From Sphingomonas sp. Leaf9 (GTDB taxonomy: Bacteria > Pseudomonadota > Alphaproteobacteria > Sphingomonadales > Sphingomonadaceae), in contig NZ_LMKC01000001.1 in NCBI RefSeq assembly GCF_001421355.1, positions 496,001 through 560,000 on the forward strand: 64,000 bases of DNA, in the 5' to 3' direction. Made by a program: the position numbers and the translations under genes. Shown piece after piece: positions 1-9,347 of this stretch; positions within the stretch are counted from its first letter, which is position 1, and each line of letters begins with the position of its first letter. The notes beneath the pieces are model-generated. The model was not told where the DNA came from. It ran no database searches and was given only the letters and a program-made list of their open reading frames with translations.

Positions 1-1151
1 CGCTCTATTCGGCCTTTGCCGGGCTGGCGCTGGGCCTGCTCGTCTATAATTTCGCGCTGTGGCGGGTGCTGCGCCATGATTTCCAGCTCGCCTATTGCGC
101 GCTGCTGGGCTGCCTGCTGCTCTATGCGCTCAGTTCGTCGGGCGCGATGGCGTGGCTGCTGCCGGAAATGTCGAACAACCGCCGCATCCTGTTCAGCTAC
201 ATCATGCTCTGCTGCGGCATGGCCACCGCCCTCGCCTTCTGCGCGTGCTTCTTCGAAGCGCATGTGCTGGACGGCTGGCCGCTGCGAGCGATCCGCGTGG
301 TGATCCTGGCGTTCTGCGGCATCGCCCTCGCCTTCATGGCGTTCGGCCCCCAGGCGATGGCGATGCTGGACCGGCTGTTCTCGGTGACGATGCTGCTGTC
401 GCCGATCGCGGTGCTGGCGGCGCTGGTGCGGGCATGGCGGCGGCGCAGCGCCTATCTGTCGCTGTTCGCGCTCAGCTGGGCCGCGCCGCTGGGGATGCTG
501 GTCGCCCGCTCGCTCTACAATCTCGGCCTGTTGCCGTGGAGCTTCTGGGTCGATAATTCGACGATCCTCGCGATGACGATCGAAACGCTGCTGGCCAGCG
601 TCGCCATCGCGTATCGCATGCGTATGCTCAGCCGCGAACGCGACGAGGCGATCCGGCAGGAAGCGATCAGCCGCGAACTCGCCGATACCGATCCGCTGAC
701 CGGCCTGCTCAACCGGCGCGCCTTCCTTGCCCGTGCGATGTCGTCCGATGGCACGCGCACGCTGATGCTGTTCGACATCGACCATTTCAAGCAGGTCAAC
801 GACACGATCGGCCATGATGGCGGCGACGAGGTGCTGCGCCTGTTCGCGCGGACCCTGCGCTACCACGCGCTGCCCGGCGTCCTGGTCGCGCGCATGGGGG
901 GCGAGGAATTCGCGCTGCTGGGCGAGGACACGATGCTGCCCGATGTCGACGTGATGCTGGCCAGCATCCGCGCCGTGCGGCTGCCCTTCGACCTGCGCAT
1001 CACCAGCAGCATCGGCATCTGCCACGGCCCGCTGGCCGACGAAAACGACTGGAAACGCCTCTATCGCATGGCCGACAAGGCGCTGTTCCAGGCCAAGGCC
1101 GCCGGGCGCGATCGCGTCGGTCGCGCCGCACCGCTGCCGATTGCCGCCTGA
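1..1151 (+). CDS. Membrane diguanylate cyclase (7TM + GGDEF), 5'-truncated by the window edge
   Basis: This is the C-terminal part of a c-di-GMP synthase. The frame is open from base 3, so the true start lies outside the window. About 200 residues of hydrophobic helices, resembling a 7TMR-DISM sensor, are followed by a short linker and a GGDEF domain from about base 685, with the metal-binding start DPLTGLLNRR and the active loop GGEEF near base 899. The inhibitory I-site (RxxD, nine to six residues before the loop) is absent: proline and valine occupy its two key positions, so product inhibition through that site is unlikely. The ligand of the sensor part cannot be told. An internal GTG at base 66 is only the first start-like codon inside the window. 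Confidence 0.88.
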   Translation, partial: LYSAFAGLALGLLVYNFALWRVLRHDFQLAYCALLGCLLLYALSSSGAMAWLLPEMSNNRRILFSYIMLCCGMATALAFCACFFEAHVLDGWPLRAIRVVILAFCGIALAFMAFGPQAMAMLDRLFSVTMLLSPIAVLAALVRAWRRRSAYLSLFALSWAAPLGMLVARSLYNLGLLPWSFWVDNSTILAMTIETLLASVAIAYRMRMLSRERDEAIRQEAISRELADTDPLTGLLNRRAFLARAMSSDGTRTLMLFDIDHFKQVNDTIGHDGGDEVLRLFARTLRYHALPGVLVARMGGEEFALLGEDTMLPDVDVMLASIRAVRLPFDLRITSSIGICHGPLADENDWKRLYRMADKALFQAKAAGRDRVGRAAPLPIAA

Positions 1152-1214
1152 CAGCGATTACCCGTGGCGCAACCCGGCTTGCATGCGCCGCAACCGTTGC
1201 TTACACCTATGTAA

Positions 1215-2906
1215 ATGAGCAGCGCCGCCCCCGTTCCCGATCGCTACGCCCACCCCGTCGCGTGGGAGACGCCGTTACCGCCGATGTCGATGGTGACGCT
1301 GTTCGAAGAATCCGCCGCCCGCCGCGGCGACGCCCCGCTGATCGATTTCCTCGGCCGCCACTACAGCTATGCCGAAACGAAGAACGGCGCGGATCGCGTC
1401 GCCTGCGGCCTTGCGGCGATGGGCTATGGTCCGGGCGACCGCATCGGGCTGTTCCTGCCCAACGTGCCGCATTATGTCGCGGCCTATTACGGCATCCTGA
1501 AACTCGGCGCGACGGTGGTAAACTTCTCGCCGCTCTACACGGCGCAGGAATTGGCGGCGCAGGTCGAGGATTCGGGGACCAAGCTGCTCTTCACCCTGTC
1601 GGCCTCGGCACTGCTGCCGACCGCGCTCAAGGTGCTGGAGAACAGCTCGCTCGAACGGCTGATCGTGGGATCGGTCGCGGGTGCGCTGCCACCAGCCAAG
1701 TCGCTCTTCTACCGCTGGTTCCGCGCAAAGGAGGTGACGCCGCGCCCCGCCGATCCCCGCGTCACCGCCTTTTCCGCGCTGATCGCCAATGACGGCGGCT
1801 GCGGCACGCCGACGATCGATCCCGAACGCGACCTCGCGCTGATCCAGTATACCGGCGGCACCACCGGCAGTCCCAAGGGGGCGATGCTCAGCCACGCCAA
1901 TCTGTCGGCCAATGCGCGGCAGGTCGCATGGCTCGACCCCGATGGCCCGACGCCCGGCGAACGCATCATCGGCGCGCTGCCGATGTTCCATGTCTTTGCC
2001 AACACCTGCGTCCTCAACCGCACGGTCGTGACCGGCGGAGAGATCGTGATGCTGCCCCGCTTCGACGCCGGACAGGTGCTGGCCGCAATCACCCGCACCC
2101 GCGCCACCGCGATGCCGGGCGTGCCGACCATGTACCGCGCGCTGCTCGACCATCCCCGCCTGCCCCAGACCGACTTCTCCTCGCTGCGCTTCTGCATTTC
2201 GGGCGGCGCGCCGATGCCGCCCGAACTGAAGGAACGCTTCGAGGTGGCGACGAAGGCGACGTTGGTCGAAGGATACGGCCTGTCCGAAAGTTCGGGCGTG
2301 GTATCGTGCAACCCCTATGCCGGCCCGCAACAGGCCGGCAGCATCGGCCAGCCGATCGCGCAGACCCGCGTGCGGCTGGTCGACAAGGAAGAGCCGACCC
2401 GACCCGCGCCGGACGGCGAACCGGGCGAGATCGTCGTGGCGGGGCCGCAGATCATGTGCGGCTATTGGCATCGCCCCGACACCGACGACACGACCTTCTG
2501 CCTCGACGCCGACGGCACCAAATGGCTGCGCACCGGCGACGTTGGCACGATCGACGAGGGCGGCTTCATCCGCATCGTCGACCGGTTGAAGGACATGATC
2601 GCGGTCGGCGGGTTCAAGGTGTTTCCGAGCGAGATCGAACGCATCCTCTACCACCACCCCGCCATCCGCGAGGCACTGGTCGTCGGCCTGCCCAACGATT
2701 ATCGCGGCGAAAGCCCCCACGCCTATGTGACCCTGGCCGAGGATTCGGAGATCACCGGCGAGGCGCTGAAGGCGTGGCTCAACCCGCAACTCGGCAAGCA
2801 TGAGCGCGTCGACGAAGTGGTCGTCCGCCTGACCCTGCCGAAAACGATGATCGGCAAGCTCAGCCGCAAGGACCTGATCGCCGAGGTGATGGCGGAGCGG
2901 GGCTGA
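1215..2906 (+). CDS. Long-chain fatty-acid--CoA ligase (acyl-CoA synthetase)
   Basis: This ANL-superfamily enzyme would activate a fatty acid with ATP to the acyl-AMP and then the CoA thioester, in the cytoplasm or at the membrane. The 563 residues are full length. Visible motifs are the ATP loop [11 protein letters not shown] near residue 211, the VEGYGLSES adenine motif near 352, the RTGDVG hinge motif near 439, the [10 protein letters not shown] region near 468, and the C-terminal catalytic lysine in IGKLSRKDL near 547. The first ATG has no clear Shine-Dalgarno sequence. Chain-length preference cannot be read, so no symbol is given, although fadD is the nearest name. Confidence 0.88.
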   Translation: MSSAAPVPDRYAHPVAWETPLPPMSMVTLFEESAARRGDAPLIDFLGRHYSYAETKNGADRVACGLAAMGYGPGDRIGLFLPNVPHYVAAYYGILKLGATVVNFSPLYTAQELAAQVEDSGTKLLFTLSASALLPTALKVLENSSLERLIVGSVAGALPPAKSLFYRWFRAKEVTPRPADPRVTAFSALIANDGGCGTPTIDPERDLALIQYTGGTTGSPKGAMLSHANLSANARQVAWLDPDGPTPGERIIGALPMFHVFANTCVLNRTVVTGGEIVMLPRFDAGQVLAAITRTRATAMPGVPTMYRALLDHPRLPQTDFSSLRFCISGGAPMPPELKERFEVATKATLVEGYGLSESSGVVSCNPYAGPQQAGSIGQPIAQTRVRLVDKEEPTRPAPDGEPGEIVVAGPQIMCGYWHRPDTDDTTFCLDADGTKWLRTGDVGTIDEGGFIRIVDRLKDMIAVGGFKVFPSEIERILYHHPAIREALVVGLPNDYRGESPHAYVTLAEDSEITGEALKAWLNPQLGKHERVDEVVVRLTLPKTMIGKLSRKDLIAEVMAERG

Positions 2907-2952
2907 TCGGCCACCCTTCCGACCGCGCCCCAAATCCGGTAAGGGCGCGGCC

Positions 2953-4260
2953 ATGACCACCCCGAAAACCTTCTACGTCAAATCATTCGGCTGCCAGATG
3001 AACGTCTATGACGGCGAACGCATGGCCGAACTGATGACGGCCGAGGGCATGACCGCGACCGACGACGCCAATGCCGCCGATCTGGTTGTGCTCAACACCT
3101 GCCACATCCGCGAAAAGGCGACCGAGAAGGTCTATTCGGATATCGGGCGTCTGCGCAAACACGGCTCCGACCCGATGATCGCCATCGCTGGCTGCGTCGC
3201 GCAGGCGGAGGGGCAGGAAATCGTCCGCCGCGCCAAGGTCGACGTGGTCGTCGGCCCGCAGGCCTATCACAACCTGCCGAAACTGGTGGCGGATGCGGCG
3301 GCAGGCAAGCCCGCGCTCGACACTGACATGCCGCCCGAATCCAAGTTCGGCCACCTGCCCGCCCGCCGTCGCAGCGGCCCGACCGCATTCCTGACCGTGC
3401 AGGAAGGGTGCGACAAATTCTGCACCTATTGCGTCGTGCCTTACACGCGCGGCGCCGAAATCAGCCGCTCCTTCGACCGAATCGTCGATGAGGCCAAGGC
3501 GCTGGTCGATGGCGGTGCGCGCGAGATCACGTTGCTGGGGCAGAACGTCAACGCCTGGACCGATGCCGACGGTCGCGGCCTCGACGCGCTGATCCGCGAA
3601 CTCGACCGCCTGCCCACCCTCGAACGCATCCGCTACACCACCAGCCACCCCAACGACATGACCCAGGGGTTGATCGACGCGCATGGCGATGTCGAGAAAC
3701 TGATGCCGTTCCTGCACCTGCCGGTGCAGGCGGGCAGCGACCGCGTGCTGAAGGCGATGAACCGCAGCCACACCGCCGACAGCTATCTGCGCCTGCTCGA
3801 CCGGGTGCGCGCCGTCCGCCCCGACATCGCGCTGTCGGGCGACTTCATCGTCGGTTTCCCCGGAGAAACCGAAGCGGAGTTTCAGGAGACGCTGCGGCTG
3901 GTCGATGCGGTCGGCTATGCACAGGCATACAGCTTCAAATACAGCCCCCGCCCCGGCACCCCCGCCGCCGACATGGCCGGCGAAGTGCCGCTGGAGGTGA
4001 TGGACGAACGGCTGCAACGCCTGCAAACGTCGCTGCTGCGCGATCAAAAGGCGTTCAACGACGCGACCATCGGCCGCACCTGCCATGTGCTGGTCGAACG
4101 CGCCGGGCGCCATGCCGGACAGATGCTGGGCAAGTCGCAATGGCTGCAATCGGTCCATTTCGACACCGACGCCCGGATCGGCGACATGGTGGAGGTGGAG
4201 ATCGTCGCCGCCGGCCCGGTATCGCTGTCGGGGGTCGAACGGGTGCGGGCGGCGGCGTGA
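2953..4260 (+). CDS. miaB: tRNA-2-methylthio-N6-isopentenyladenosine synthase MiaB
   Basis: MiaB methylthiolates i6A37 in tRNAs that read UNN codons. The 435-residue protein shows the full layout: an N-terminal UPF0004 domain with three cluster cysteines (C14, C50, C81), the radical-SAM triad C153-x3-C157-x2-C160 in CDKFCTYC, a TIM-barrel core with LPVQAGSD, and a C-terminal TRAM domain from about residue 375. Its stop overlaps the GTG start of the hemerythrin gene, so the two are probably translationally coupled. Confidence 0.97.
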   Translation: MTTPKTFYVKSFGCQMNVYDGERMAELMTAEGMTATDDANAADLVVLNTCHIREKATEKVYSDIGRLRKHGSDPMIAIAGCVAQAEGQEIVRRAKVDVVVGPQAYHNLPKLVADAAAGKPALDTDMPPESKFGHLPARRRSGPTAFLTVQEGCDKFCTYCVVPYTRGAEISRSFDRIVDEAKALVDGGAREITLLGQNVNAWTDADGRGLDALIRELDRLPTLERIRYTTSHPNDMTQGLIDAHGDVEKLMPFLHLPVQAGSDRVLKAMNRSHTADSYLRLLDRVRAVRPDIALSGDFIVGFPGETEAEFQETLRLVDAVGYAQAYSFKYSPRPGTPAADMAGEVPLEVMDERLQRLQTSLLRDQKAFNDATIGRTCHVLVERAGRHAGQMLGKSQWLQSVHFDTDARIGDMVEVEIVAAGPVSLSGVERVRAAA

Positions 4261-4829
4261 CCGACGCGCACGCGCTGGCGGCGCGCGACGGCATTCCCGA
4301 CGACATCGCCTATCTGCGCAGCGCCTATCCCAAGGGTGACTGGGCGAAGCACGTCAATTTCGGCGAGCTGTGCAATTTCTGGCTGCACGTCCACCAGTCG
4401 TTGCGGGCCGAGGGCGCGGCGGTCGAGCGGATCATCGCCGACTTTCGCGAAGGCCAGCTCGACGCCCGCGCCTTTCCGCAGCGCTTCGTGCCTGCGCTGA
4501 ACCAGTTCCTCGGCCATCTCGACGGGCATCACCGGATCGAGGATGCGGTCTATTTCCCGAAGTTCCGCGCGCTCGACCCGCGTATGCAGCGCGGCTTCGA
4601 CCTGCTGGAATCGGATCACCACGCGATCCACGCCGCGCTGGAAACCACGGTCGGCAGCGCGCGCGGCCTGCTCGCCAGCCTGAACCAGCCGCAGCGTGAC
4701 GCGCGCGCCGCCGACGAACACGCCGCCCACGCCGTGACGCTGACCGCCCTGCTGCTGCGCCACCTCGCCGATGAAGAGGATCTGGTGATCCCCGCGATGC
4801 TCGAACATGGCGAACGTCGCGTCGGATGA
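4257..4829 (+). CDS. Hemerythrin HHE-domain protein
   Basis: This protein of about 190 residues carries the HHE-type pattern of a four-helix di-iron fold (histidine-rich stretches around [24 protein letters not shown] and [15 protein letters not shown]). Such domains bind O2, NO or iron; the ligand here is unknown. I chose GTG at 4257, which overlaps the miaB stop, because the open frame upstream lies inside miaB and reads as shadow sequence. No partner gene clarifies its role. Confidence 0.82.
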   Translation: MTDAHALAARDGIPDDIAYLRSAYPKGDWAKHVNFGELCNFWLHVHQSLRAEGAAVERIIADFREGQLDARAFPQRFVPALNQFLGHLDGHHRIEDAVYFPKFRALDPRMQRGFDLLESDHHAIHAALETTVGSARGLLASLNQPQRDARAADEHAAHAVTLTALLLRHLADEEDLVIPAMLEHGERRVG

Positions 4830-4855
4830 ACGGTTGAACAAATAAATCAGCAATT

Positions 4856-4870
4856 TGATATATTGTATCA
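4856..4870. promoter_or_regulatory. Near-palindrome upstream of the alcohol dehydrogenase gene
   Basis: The 15-mer TGATATATTGTATCA is a near-perfect palindrome (6 of 7 pairs) in a short AT-rich stretch 63 bases before the dehydrogenase start. It is flanked by CAATTT and AAATTG, which are also inverted. Size and place suit a transcription-factor operator or the promoter itself. No regulator is encoded next to it. Confidence 0.4.
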
Positions 4871-4933
4871 GCAACCAAATTGCCGGGATCGCATTGCACG
4901 CCGCGGAATGCTCTCATTCACGGAAAACCCATC

Positions 4934-5992
4934 ATGACGACCCCAGCCAAGGGCTATGCCGCACAGGCGGCCGATGCCAAGCTCGCCCCCTTCTCGTTCG
5001 AACGCCGCGATCCGCAGGCGAACGACGTTGCGATCGACATCCGCTATTGCGGCGTGTGCCACAGCGACCTCCACACCGCGCGCGGCGAATGGCCGGGCAC
5101 GCTCTACCCCTGCGTTCCGGGGCATGAGATCGTCGGCACGGTAACCGCCATCGGCAGCGACGTGACGAAGTTCCAGGTCGGCGATACCGTCGGCGTCGGC
5201 TGCATGGTCGACAGCTGTGGCGAATGCCCGTCGTGCCATGAGGGCGAGGAGCAATATTGCACCGGTGGCGGGTTCGTCGGCACCTATAACGGTCCCGACC
5301 CGGTGCTGGGCGGACACACCTTTGGCGGCTATTCGGACCATATCGTCGTCGACCAGGACTTCGTGCTGAAGGTCAGCCATGACGAGGGCGACCTCGCCGC
5401 CGTTGCCCCGCTGCTGTGCGCCGGCATCACCACCTATTCGCCACTGAAGCACTGGGGCGTCGGGCCGGGCCAGAAGGTCGGCATCGTCGGGCTGGGCGGT
5501 CTTGGCCATATGGGCGTGAAGATCGCCGCCGCGATGGGGGCCGAGGTCTATGTCTTCTCGACCTCGCCGAACAAGCGCGACGACGCGATCCGGCTGGGTG
5601 CCAAGGACCTGATCGTGTCGAAGGACGCCGACGCCATGGGCGCGCATGCCGGCAGCTTCGACTTCATCTTGAACACCGTCGCCGCTGCCCACGACCTCGA
5701 CCAGTTCCTCGGCCTGCTCAAGCGCGACGGCACGATGACGCTGGTCGGCGTGCCCGAAACGCCGCACCCTTCGCCCTCGGTCGGCACCCTCGTGTTCGGT
5801 CGCCGTTCGCTGGCCGGCTCGCTGATCGGTGGCATCGCCGAGACGCAGGAAATGCTCGATTTCTGCAACAAACACGGCCTGACCGCCGATATCGAGATGA
5901 TCGACATGGCCGATATCGAAGCCGGCTATGACCGGATGCAGAAGAGCGACGTGAAGTACCGCTTCGTCATCGACATGGCGACGCTCGGCTGA
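4934..5992 (+). CDS. NAD(P)-dependent zinc alcohol dehydrogenase (YahK/CAD-like)
   Basis: This 352-residue medium-chain dehydrogenase would interconvert alcohols and aldehydes using NAD(P)H. Catalytic zinc ligands are visible as C39 in CGVCHSD and H64-E65 in PGHE. The structural zinc has four cysteines (C95, C98, C101, C109). A Rossmann motif GLGGLGHMG follows near residue 180. The overall pattern matches the broad-substrate cinnamyl-alcohol dehydrogenase branch that includes E. coli YahK and AhrD-like aldehyde reductases. ATG 4934 is preferred over an upstream in-frame start at 4880, because conserved sequence begins just after it. The likely physiological role is aldehyde detoxification, which is inferred. 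Confidence 0.9.
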   Translation: MTTPAKGYAAQAADAKLAPFSFERRDPQANDVAIDIRYCGVCHSDLHTARGEWPGTLYPCVPGHEIVGTVTAIGSDVTKFQVGDTVGVGCMVDSCGECPSCHEGEEQYCTGGGFVGTYNGPDPVLGGHTFGGYSDHIVVDQDFVLKVSHDEGDLAAVAPLLCAGITTYSPLKHWGVGPGQKVGIVGLGGLGHMGVKIAAAMGAEVYVFSTSPNKRDDAIRLGAKDLIVSKDADAMGAHAGSFDFILNTVAAAHDLDQFLGLLKRDGTMTLVGVPETPHPSPSVGTLVFGRRSLAGSLIGGIAETQEMLDFCNKHGLTADIEMIDMADIEAGYDRMQKSDVKYRFVIDMATLG

Positions 5993-6213
5993 TGTCGCCT
6001 GGGGGATGCGGGAGCGACCTGCATCCCCCACGCATTTATCGCTGTCCCGCTGCCTTCGGCTCTGCCACACTCCCCGGCGATGCAATTGCGCCGCCCCTGG
6101 CTCCCCCTGCCGCTTTCGTGCGTTGAAGGGTGGATGCGCGACCTCCATCCCGTCACCATCTGCTTCCCCGGCCGGGCGCACCTTGCGTTCCGGCCGTTTC
6201 GCGAAAGGATCGC

Positions 6214-7215
6214 ATGAGCCGCAAGCCCGTCCCCGCCCAAGCCGGTCAGCGCGCCCGCGCCGAAATCAGCTTCGACAAGCCGCAACTCCTCTCCCGCCTG
6301 TTCGGCGAGTTCGATGCCAACCTGCTGGCGCTGGAGGAACGGTTGGGCGTCTATATTACCGCGCGCGGTGATCGGGTCGGGATCGAGGGGTCGGCGGAGG
6401 CCGTCGCCCATGCGCGCGAGGTGCTGAACGAGCTCCACCGCCGTATCCTGCGCGGCGAAGAGGTCGATCCCGGCCTGATCGATGCGGTGATCGCGATGTC
6501 GGCGCAACCCGCGCTCGACGGCATCTTCCGTGCGGAAAGCGGTCAGGGCGCGCCCTCGATCATGATCCGGACCCGCAAGAAGACGATCATGCCGCGCACC
6601 GCCGCGCAGGCGAGCTACATGCACCAGCTGCTGTCCAACGACATCATCTTTGCGCTGGGGCCGGCGGGCACCGGCAAGACCTATATCGCGGTCGCGCAGG
6701 CCGTGGCGCAGCTCATCACCGGCAGCGTGCAGCGCCTCATCCTCTCGCGTCCGGCGGTGGAGGCGGGCGAGAAGCTTGGCTTCCTGCCCGGCGACATGAA
6801 GGAAAAGGTCGATCCCTATCTGCGCCCGCTCTACGACGCGCTGAACGACTGCCTCCCCGCCGAACAGGTCGAACGCCGCATCCTGTCGGGCGAGATCGAA
6901 ATCGCCCCGATCGCCTTCATGCGCGGGCGGACGCTTGCCGACGCCTTCGTCATCCTCGACGAAGCGCAGAATACCACGCCGGCGCAGATGAAGATGTTCC
7001 TCACCCGCTTCGGCCAGAACAGCCGCATGGTTGTATGTGGAGATCCCAATCAGACCGACCTCCCCGGCGGCGTCCAGGCGTCGGGCCTCGCCGACGCCAC
7101 CCGCCGGCTGGAAGGGATCGAGGGCATGGCCTTCGCCCGCTTTGGCGCGGGCGACGTCGTGCGCCACCCGATCGTCGGTCGCATCGTCGAGGCCTATGAG
7201 GGCAAGGACGCTTGA
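6214..7215 (+). CDS. phoH: PhoH-family ATPase
   Basis: This 333-residue PhoH/YbeZ-type P-loop protein has Walker A GPAGTGKT (K155) and Walker B VILDEAQNT (D249). An N-terminal KH-like segment covers about residues 15-75. YbeZ proteins work with the endoribonuclease YbeY in rRNA maturation, and ybeY follows here, separated by an inserted vapBC pair. ATG 6214 is used because the longer frame upstream has no protein-like sequence. Confidence 0.93.
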   Translation: MSRKPVPAQAGQRARAEISFDKPQLLSRLFGEFDANLLALEERLGVYITARGDRVGIEGSAEAVAHAREVLNELHRRILRGEEVDPGLIDAVIAMSAQPALDGIFRAESGQGAPSIMIRTRKKTIMPRTAAQASYMHQLLSNDIIFALGPAGTGKTYIAVAQAVAQLITGSVQRLILSRPAVEAGEKLGFLPGDMKEKVDPYLRPLYDALNDCLPAEQVERRILSGEIEIAPIAFMRGRTLADAFVILDEAQNTTPAQMKMFLTRFGQNSRMVVCGDPNQTDLPGGVQASGLADATRRLEGIEGMAFARFGAGDVVRHPIVGRIVEAYEGKDA

Positions 7216-7220
7216 TGCCG

Positions 7221-7252
7221 GGTATATCCCGTATTAGCTTGCAGGATATACC
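7221..7252. promoter_or_regulatory. Inverted-repeat operator before vapBC
   Basis: Two perfect inverted 9-mers, GGTATATCC (7221-7229) and GGATATACC (7244-7252), are 23 bp apart centre to centre, about two helical turns, and lie just before vapB. The first is itself part of the palindrome GGGTATATCCC. This layout is typical of a toxin-antitoxin autoregulatory operator and implies that vapBC has its own promoter inside the phoH-ybeY operon. Confidence 0.65.
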
Positions 7253-7267
7253 GTTGTAGAGGTCGCC

Positions 7268-7540
7268 ATGGCGTCGCTGTATATCAAGGACCCGGAAACC
7301 GCCGCGGCGGTCGCGCGCGTCGCCAAACGGCTCGGCACGAGCAAGACTCAAGCCGTGCGCGATGCCATTCGCCGGGTGGAAGATGATCTCGACAAGGCGA
7401 CGCCACGCCAGGATCTGCGCGAGTGGATGCGGGAATATCGCGCGAAACATCCGCTTCCCCCTCCAACCGGACTGCAAGCGGACAAGGCGTTCTACGACTG
7501 GCTGTCGGGCGAGGAAGACATCGTTGACCCTGTTCGTTGA
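7268..7540 (+). CDS. vapB: VapB-type antitoxin (Rv0623/PSK transcription factor family)
   Basis: This 90-residue protein begins MASLYIKDPE and has a predicted ribbon-helix-helix DNA-binding N-terminus (GTSKTQAVRDAIRR), followed by an acidic tail that would wrap the toxin. It overlaps the following PIN-domain toxin by 17 bases in a different frame, which is normal for co-translated pairs. It probably represses its own promoter through the inverted repeat just upstream. Confidence 0.85.
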   Translation: MASLYIKDPETAAAVARVAKRLGTSKTQAVRDAIRRVEDDLDKATPRQDLREWMREYRAKHPLPPPTGLQADKAFYDWLSGEEDIVDPVR

Positions 7541-7919
7541 TGCGTCGGCGCTGGTCGCGATGATCGCAGGCGAACCGGATGGCGAGGTGCTGATGGTCCG
7601 TTTGATGGACGATCCTGACCCACTCTGGTCGGCGATGACCGAATGGGAAACCGTACTCGCCTTGTGCCGTTCGTATCGCTACCCGATCGAACGCGCCCGA
7701 CAGGAGGTACGCGACACCGCGGCGGCCGCGGCGTTACGCCGGGTCGATATCGGAAGCGACGAATCACGGGTCGCGCTCGACGCCTACGACCGCTACGGCA
7801 AAGGCCGCCACGACGCGAAACTCAACATGGGCGATTGCTTTGCCTATGCCTGCGCCCGTACCAACAACGCCACATTGCTCTACAAGGGCGACGATTTCGC
7901 AAGGACCGACCTCAGATGA
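7524..7919 (+). CDS. vapC: VapC-type PIN-domain ribonuclease toxin
   Basis: This 131-residue PIN domain has the four acidic active-site positions: D6 in FVDASALVA, E42 in MTEWET, D104 in NMGDCFAYA, and an acidic residue in the KGDDFARTD tail. VapC enzymes cleave initiator tRNA or rRNA; the target here is unknown. The start is an inferred TTG at 7524, because the open frame further upstream is a shadow of vapB. Its stop codon overlaps the ATG of ybeY (ATGA), so the toxin is spliced directly into a core operon. Confidence 0.85.
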   Translation: MTLFVDASALVAMIAGEPDGEVLMVRLMDDPDPLWSAMTEWETVLALCRSYRYPIERARQEVRDTAAAAALRRVDIGSDESRVALDAYDRYGKGRHDAKLNMGDCFAYACARTNNATLLYKGDDFARTDLR

Positions 7920-8428
7920 TCGACATCGCCGTACAGGCAGAGGCCGACTGGCCGCAGGATCAGGATTGGGAGGCGCTGGCCACCCGCGCCGCCACCGCCG
8001 CGATCGGTCGCACCCCGCAGGCCGCGTGGCTGACCGATCCGGCGCTGATCGAGGTCGCGATCCGGCTGACGTCGGATGAAGAGGTCCACACGCTCAACCG
8101 GCAATATCGGCACAAGGACAAGCCGACCAACGTCCTGTCCTTTCCGATGATCCAGCCCGACCTGCTCGATACCGTCACGCAGAACAGCGACGATGGCGAG
8201 GTGTTGCTGGGCGATATCGTCCTCGCCCACGGCGTCTGTGCCGCCGAGGCGGCGGAGCGCGGCATTTCCGTTGCCGATCACGCCACGCACCTGATTGTCC
8301 ATGGCTGCCTGCATTTGCTAGGCCATGACCATCAAAATGATGCCGAGGCGGAAGCCATGGAGGCGATCGAGCGTTCCACGCTCGCCGAACTCGGCCTGCA
8401 CGACCCCTATCCCGTTACAGAGGACTGA
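7916..8428 (+). CDS. ybeY: Endoribonuclease YbeY (rRNA maturation and quality control)
   Basis: YbeY is a zinc-dependent single-strand RNase needed for 16S rRNA 3'-end maturation and ribosome quality control. The 170-residue protein carries the diagnostic motif HGCLHLLGHDH with zinc ligands H129, H133 and H139. Its ATG overlaps the vapC stop by four bases. In relatives it directly follows phoH; here vapBC intervenes and may influence its expression. Confidence 0.95.
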   Translation: MIDIAVQAEADWPQDQDWEALATRAATAAIGRTPQAAWLTDPALIEVAIRLTSDEEVHTLNRQYRHKDKPTNVLSFPMIQPDLLDTVTQNSDDGEVLLGDIVLAHGVCAAEAAERGISVADHATHLIVHGCLHLLGHDHQNDAEAEAMEAIERSTLAELGLHDPYPVTED

Positions 8429-8438
8429 CACGACCATC

Positions 8439-9347
8439 ATGGCCGACGTTTCGACCAGCACCACGCCCGGCGACAGTAGCAGCTCCGAAGGGGGCATATG
8501 GCGGGGCCTGCGCTCGCTGATCTTCGGCACCGACGCCAGCGAGACGCTGCGCGAACGGATCGAGGAAGTCATCGCGGCGCATGAGGACGAAAACGATGCG
8601 CCGGTCGCGGGCGACCTTTCGCCAATCGAGCGGAAGATGCTCCGCAACATCCTGCATTTCGGCGAGCGTGATGCCGGCGACATGGGCGTACCGCGCGCCG
8701 ATATCGTCGCGCTGGAGGAAAACACCCCCTTTGCCGATGTCGTGAAGCTTTTCGCCGAAGCCGGGCACAGCCGCCTGCCGGTATACCGCGAAAAGCTGGA
8801 TACCATCGTCGGCATGGTCCATGTGAAGGACGTGTTCGCGATTCTGGCAAAGGGTGAGGAGCATCCCCCCACCGCGATCAGCCTGCTGCGCCAGCCGCTC
8901 TATGTCCCGCAATCGATGGGCACGCTCGACCTGCTCGCGCAGATGCAGGCCAGCCGGACCCACCTCGCTATCGTGCTCGACGAATATTCGGGCACCGACG
9001 GGCTCATCACGATCGAGGATCTGGTCGAGGAGATCGTCGGCGAGATCGAGGACGAGCATGACGAGGCACCGACCGACCTGTTCGTGCCGCTGGACGGCGG
9101 CGCATGGGAAGCCGATGCGCGCGCCGAACTGGAGGACGCCGCCGAACTGATCGACCCGCGCCTCGGCGAAGTCGAGGAGGATGTCGAGACGCTGGGCGGC
9201 CTCGCCTTCGTCCTTGCCGGCGAAGTTCCGAAACAGGGCGCGTGCCTCGACCACCCGTCGGGCTGGCGCATCGAGATCGTCGCCGCCGACACCCGCCGCG
9301 TCCTGCGCCTGCGCCTCCACCCGCCGCTGCCGGTCATCGAGGAATAG
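8439..9347 (+). CDS. corC: CorC/TlyC-type CBS-domain protein
   Basis: This 302-residue soluble protein has two CBS motifs (about residues 80-210, including VYREKLDTIVGMVHVKDV and DGLITIEDLVEEIVGEI) and a C-terminal CorC_HlyC transporter-associated domain (about 225-300). The family is linked to magnesium and cobalt efflux and stands before lnt in the usual cluster. ATG 8439 begins 10 bases after ybeY. In this genome four unrelated genes separate it from lnt. Confidence 0.9.
   Translation: MADVSTSTTPGDSSSSEGGIWRGLRSLIFGTDASETLRERIEEVIAAHEDENDAPVAGDLSPIERKMLRNILHFGERDAGDMGVPRADIVALEENTPFADVVKLFAEAGHSRLPVYREKLDTIVGMVHVKDVFAILAKGEEHPPTAISLLRQPLYVPQSMGTLDLLAQMQASRTHLAIVLDEYSGTDGLITIEDLVEEIVGEIEDEHDEAPTDLFVPLDGGAWEADARAELEDAAELIDPRLGEVEEDVETLGGLAFVLAGEVPKQGACLDHPSGWRIEIVAADTRRVLRLRLHPPLPVIEE

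Noticed and set aside
1275..2960. Very long reverse frame opposite the acyl-CoA ligase gene
   Set aside because: It has no recognisable domain, is rich in arginine, histidine and glycine as expected of antisense GC-rich codons, and lies wholly over a well-supported gene.
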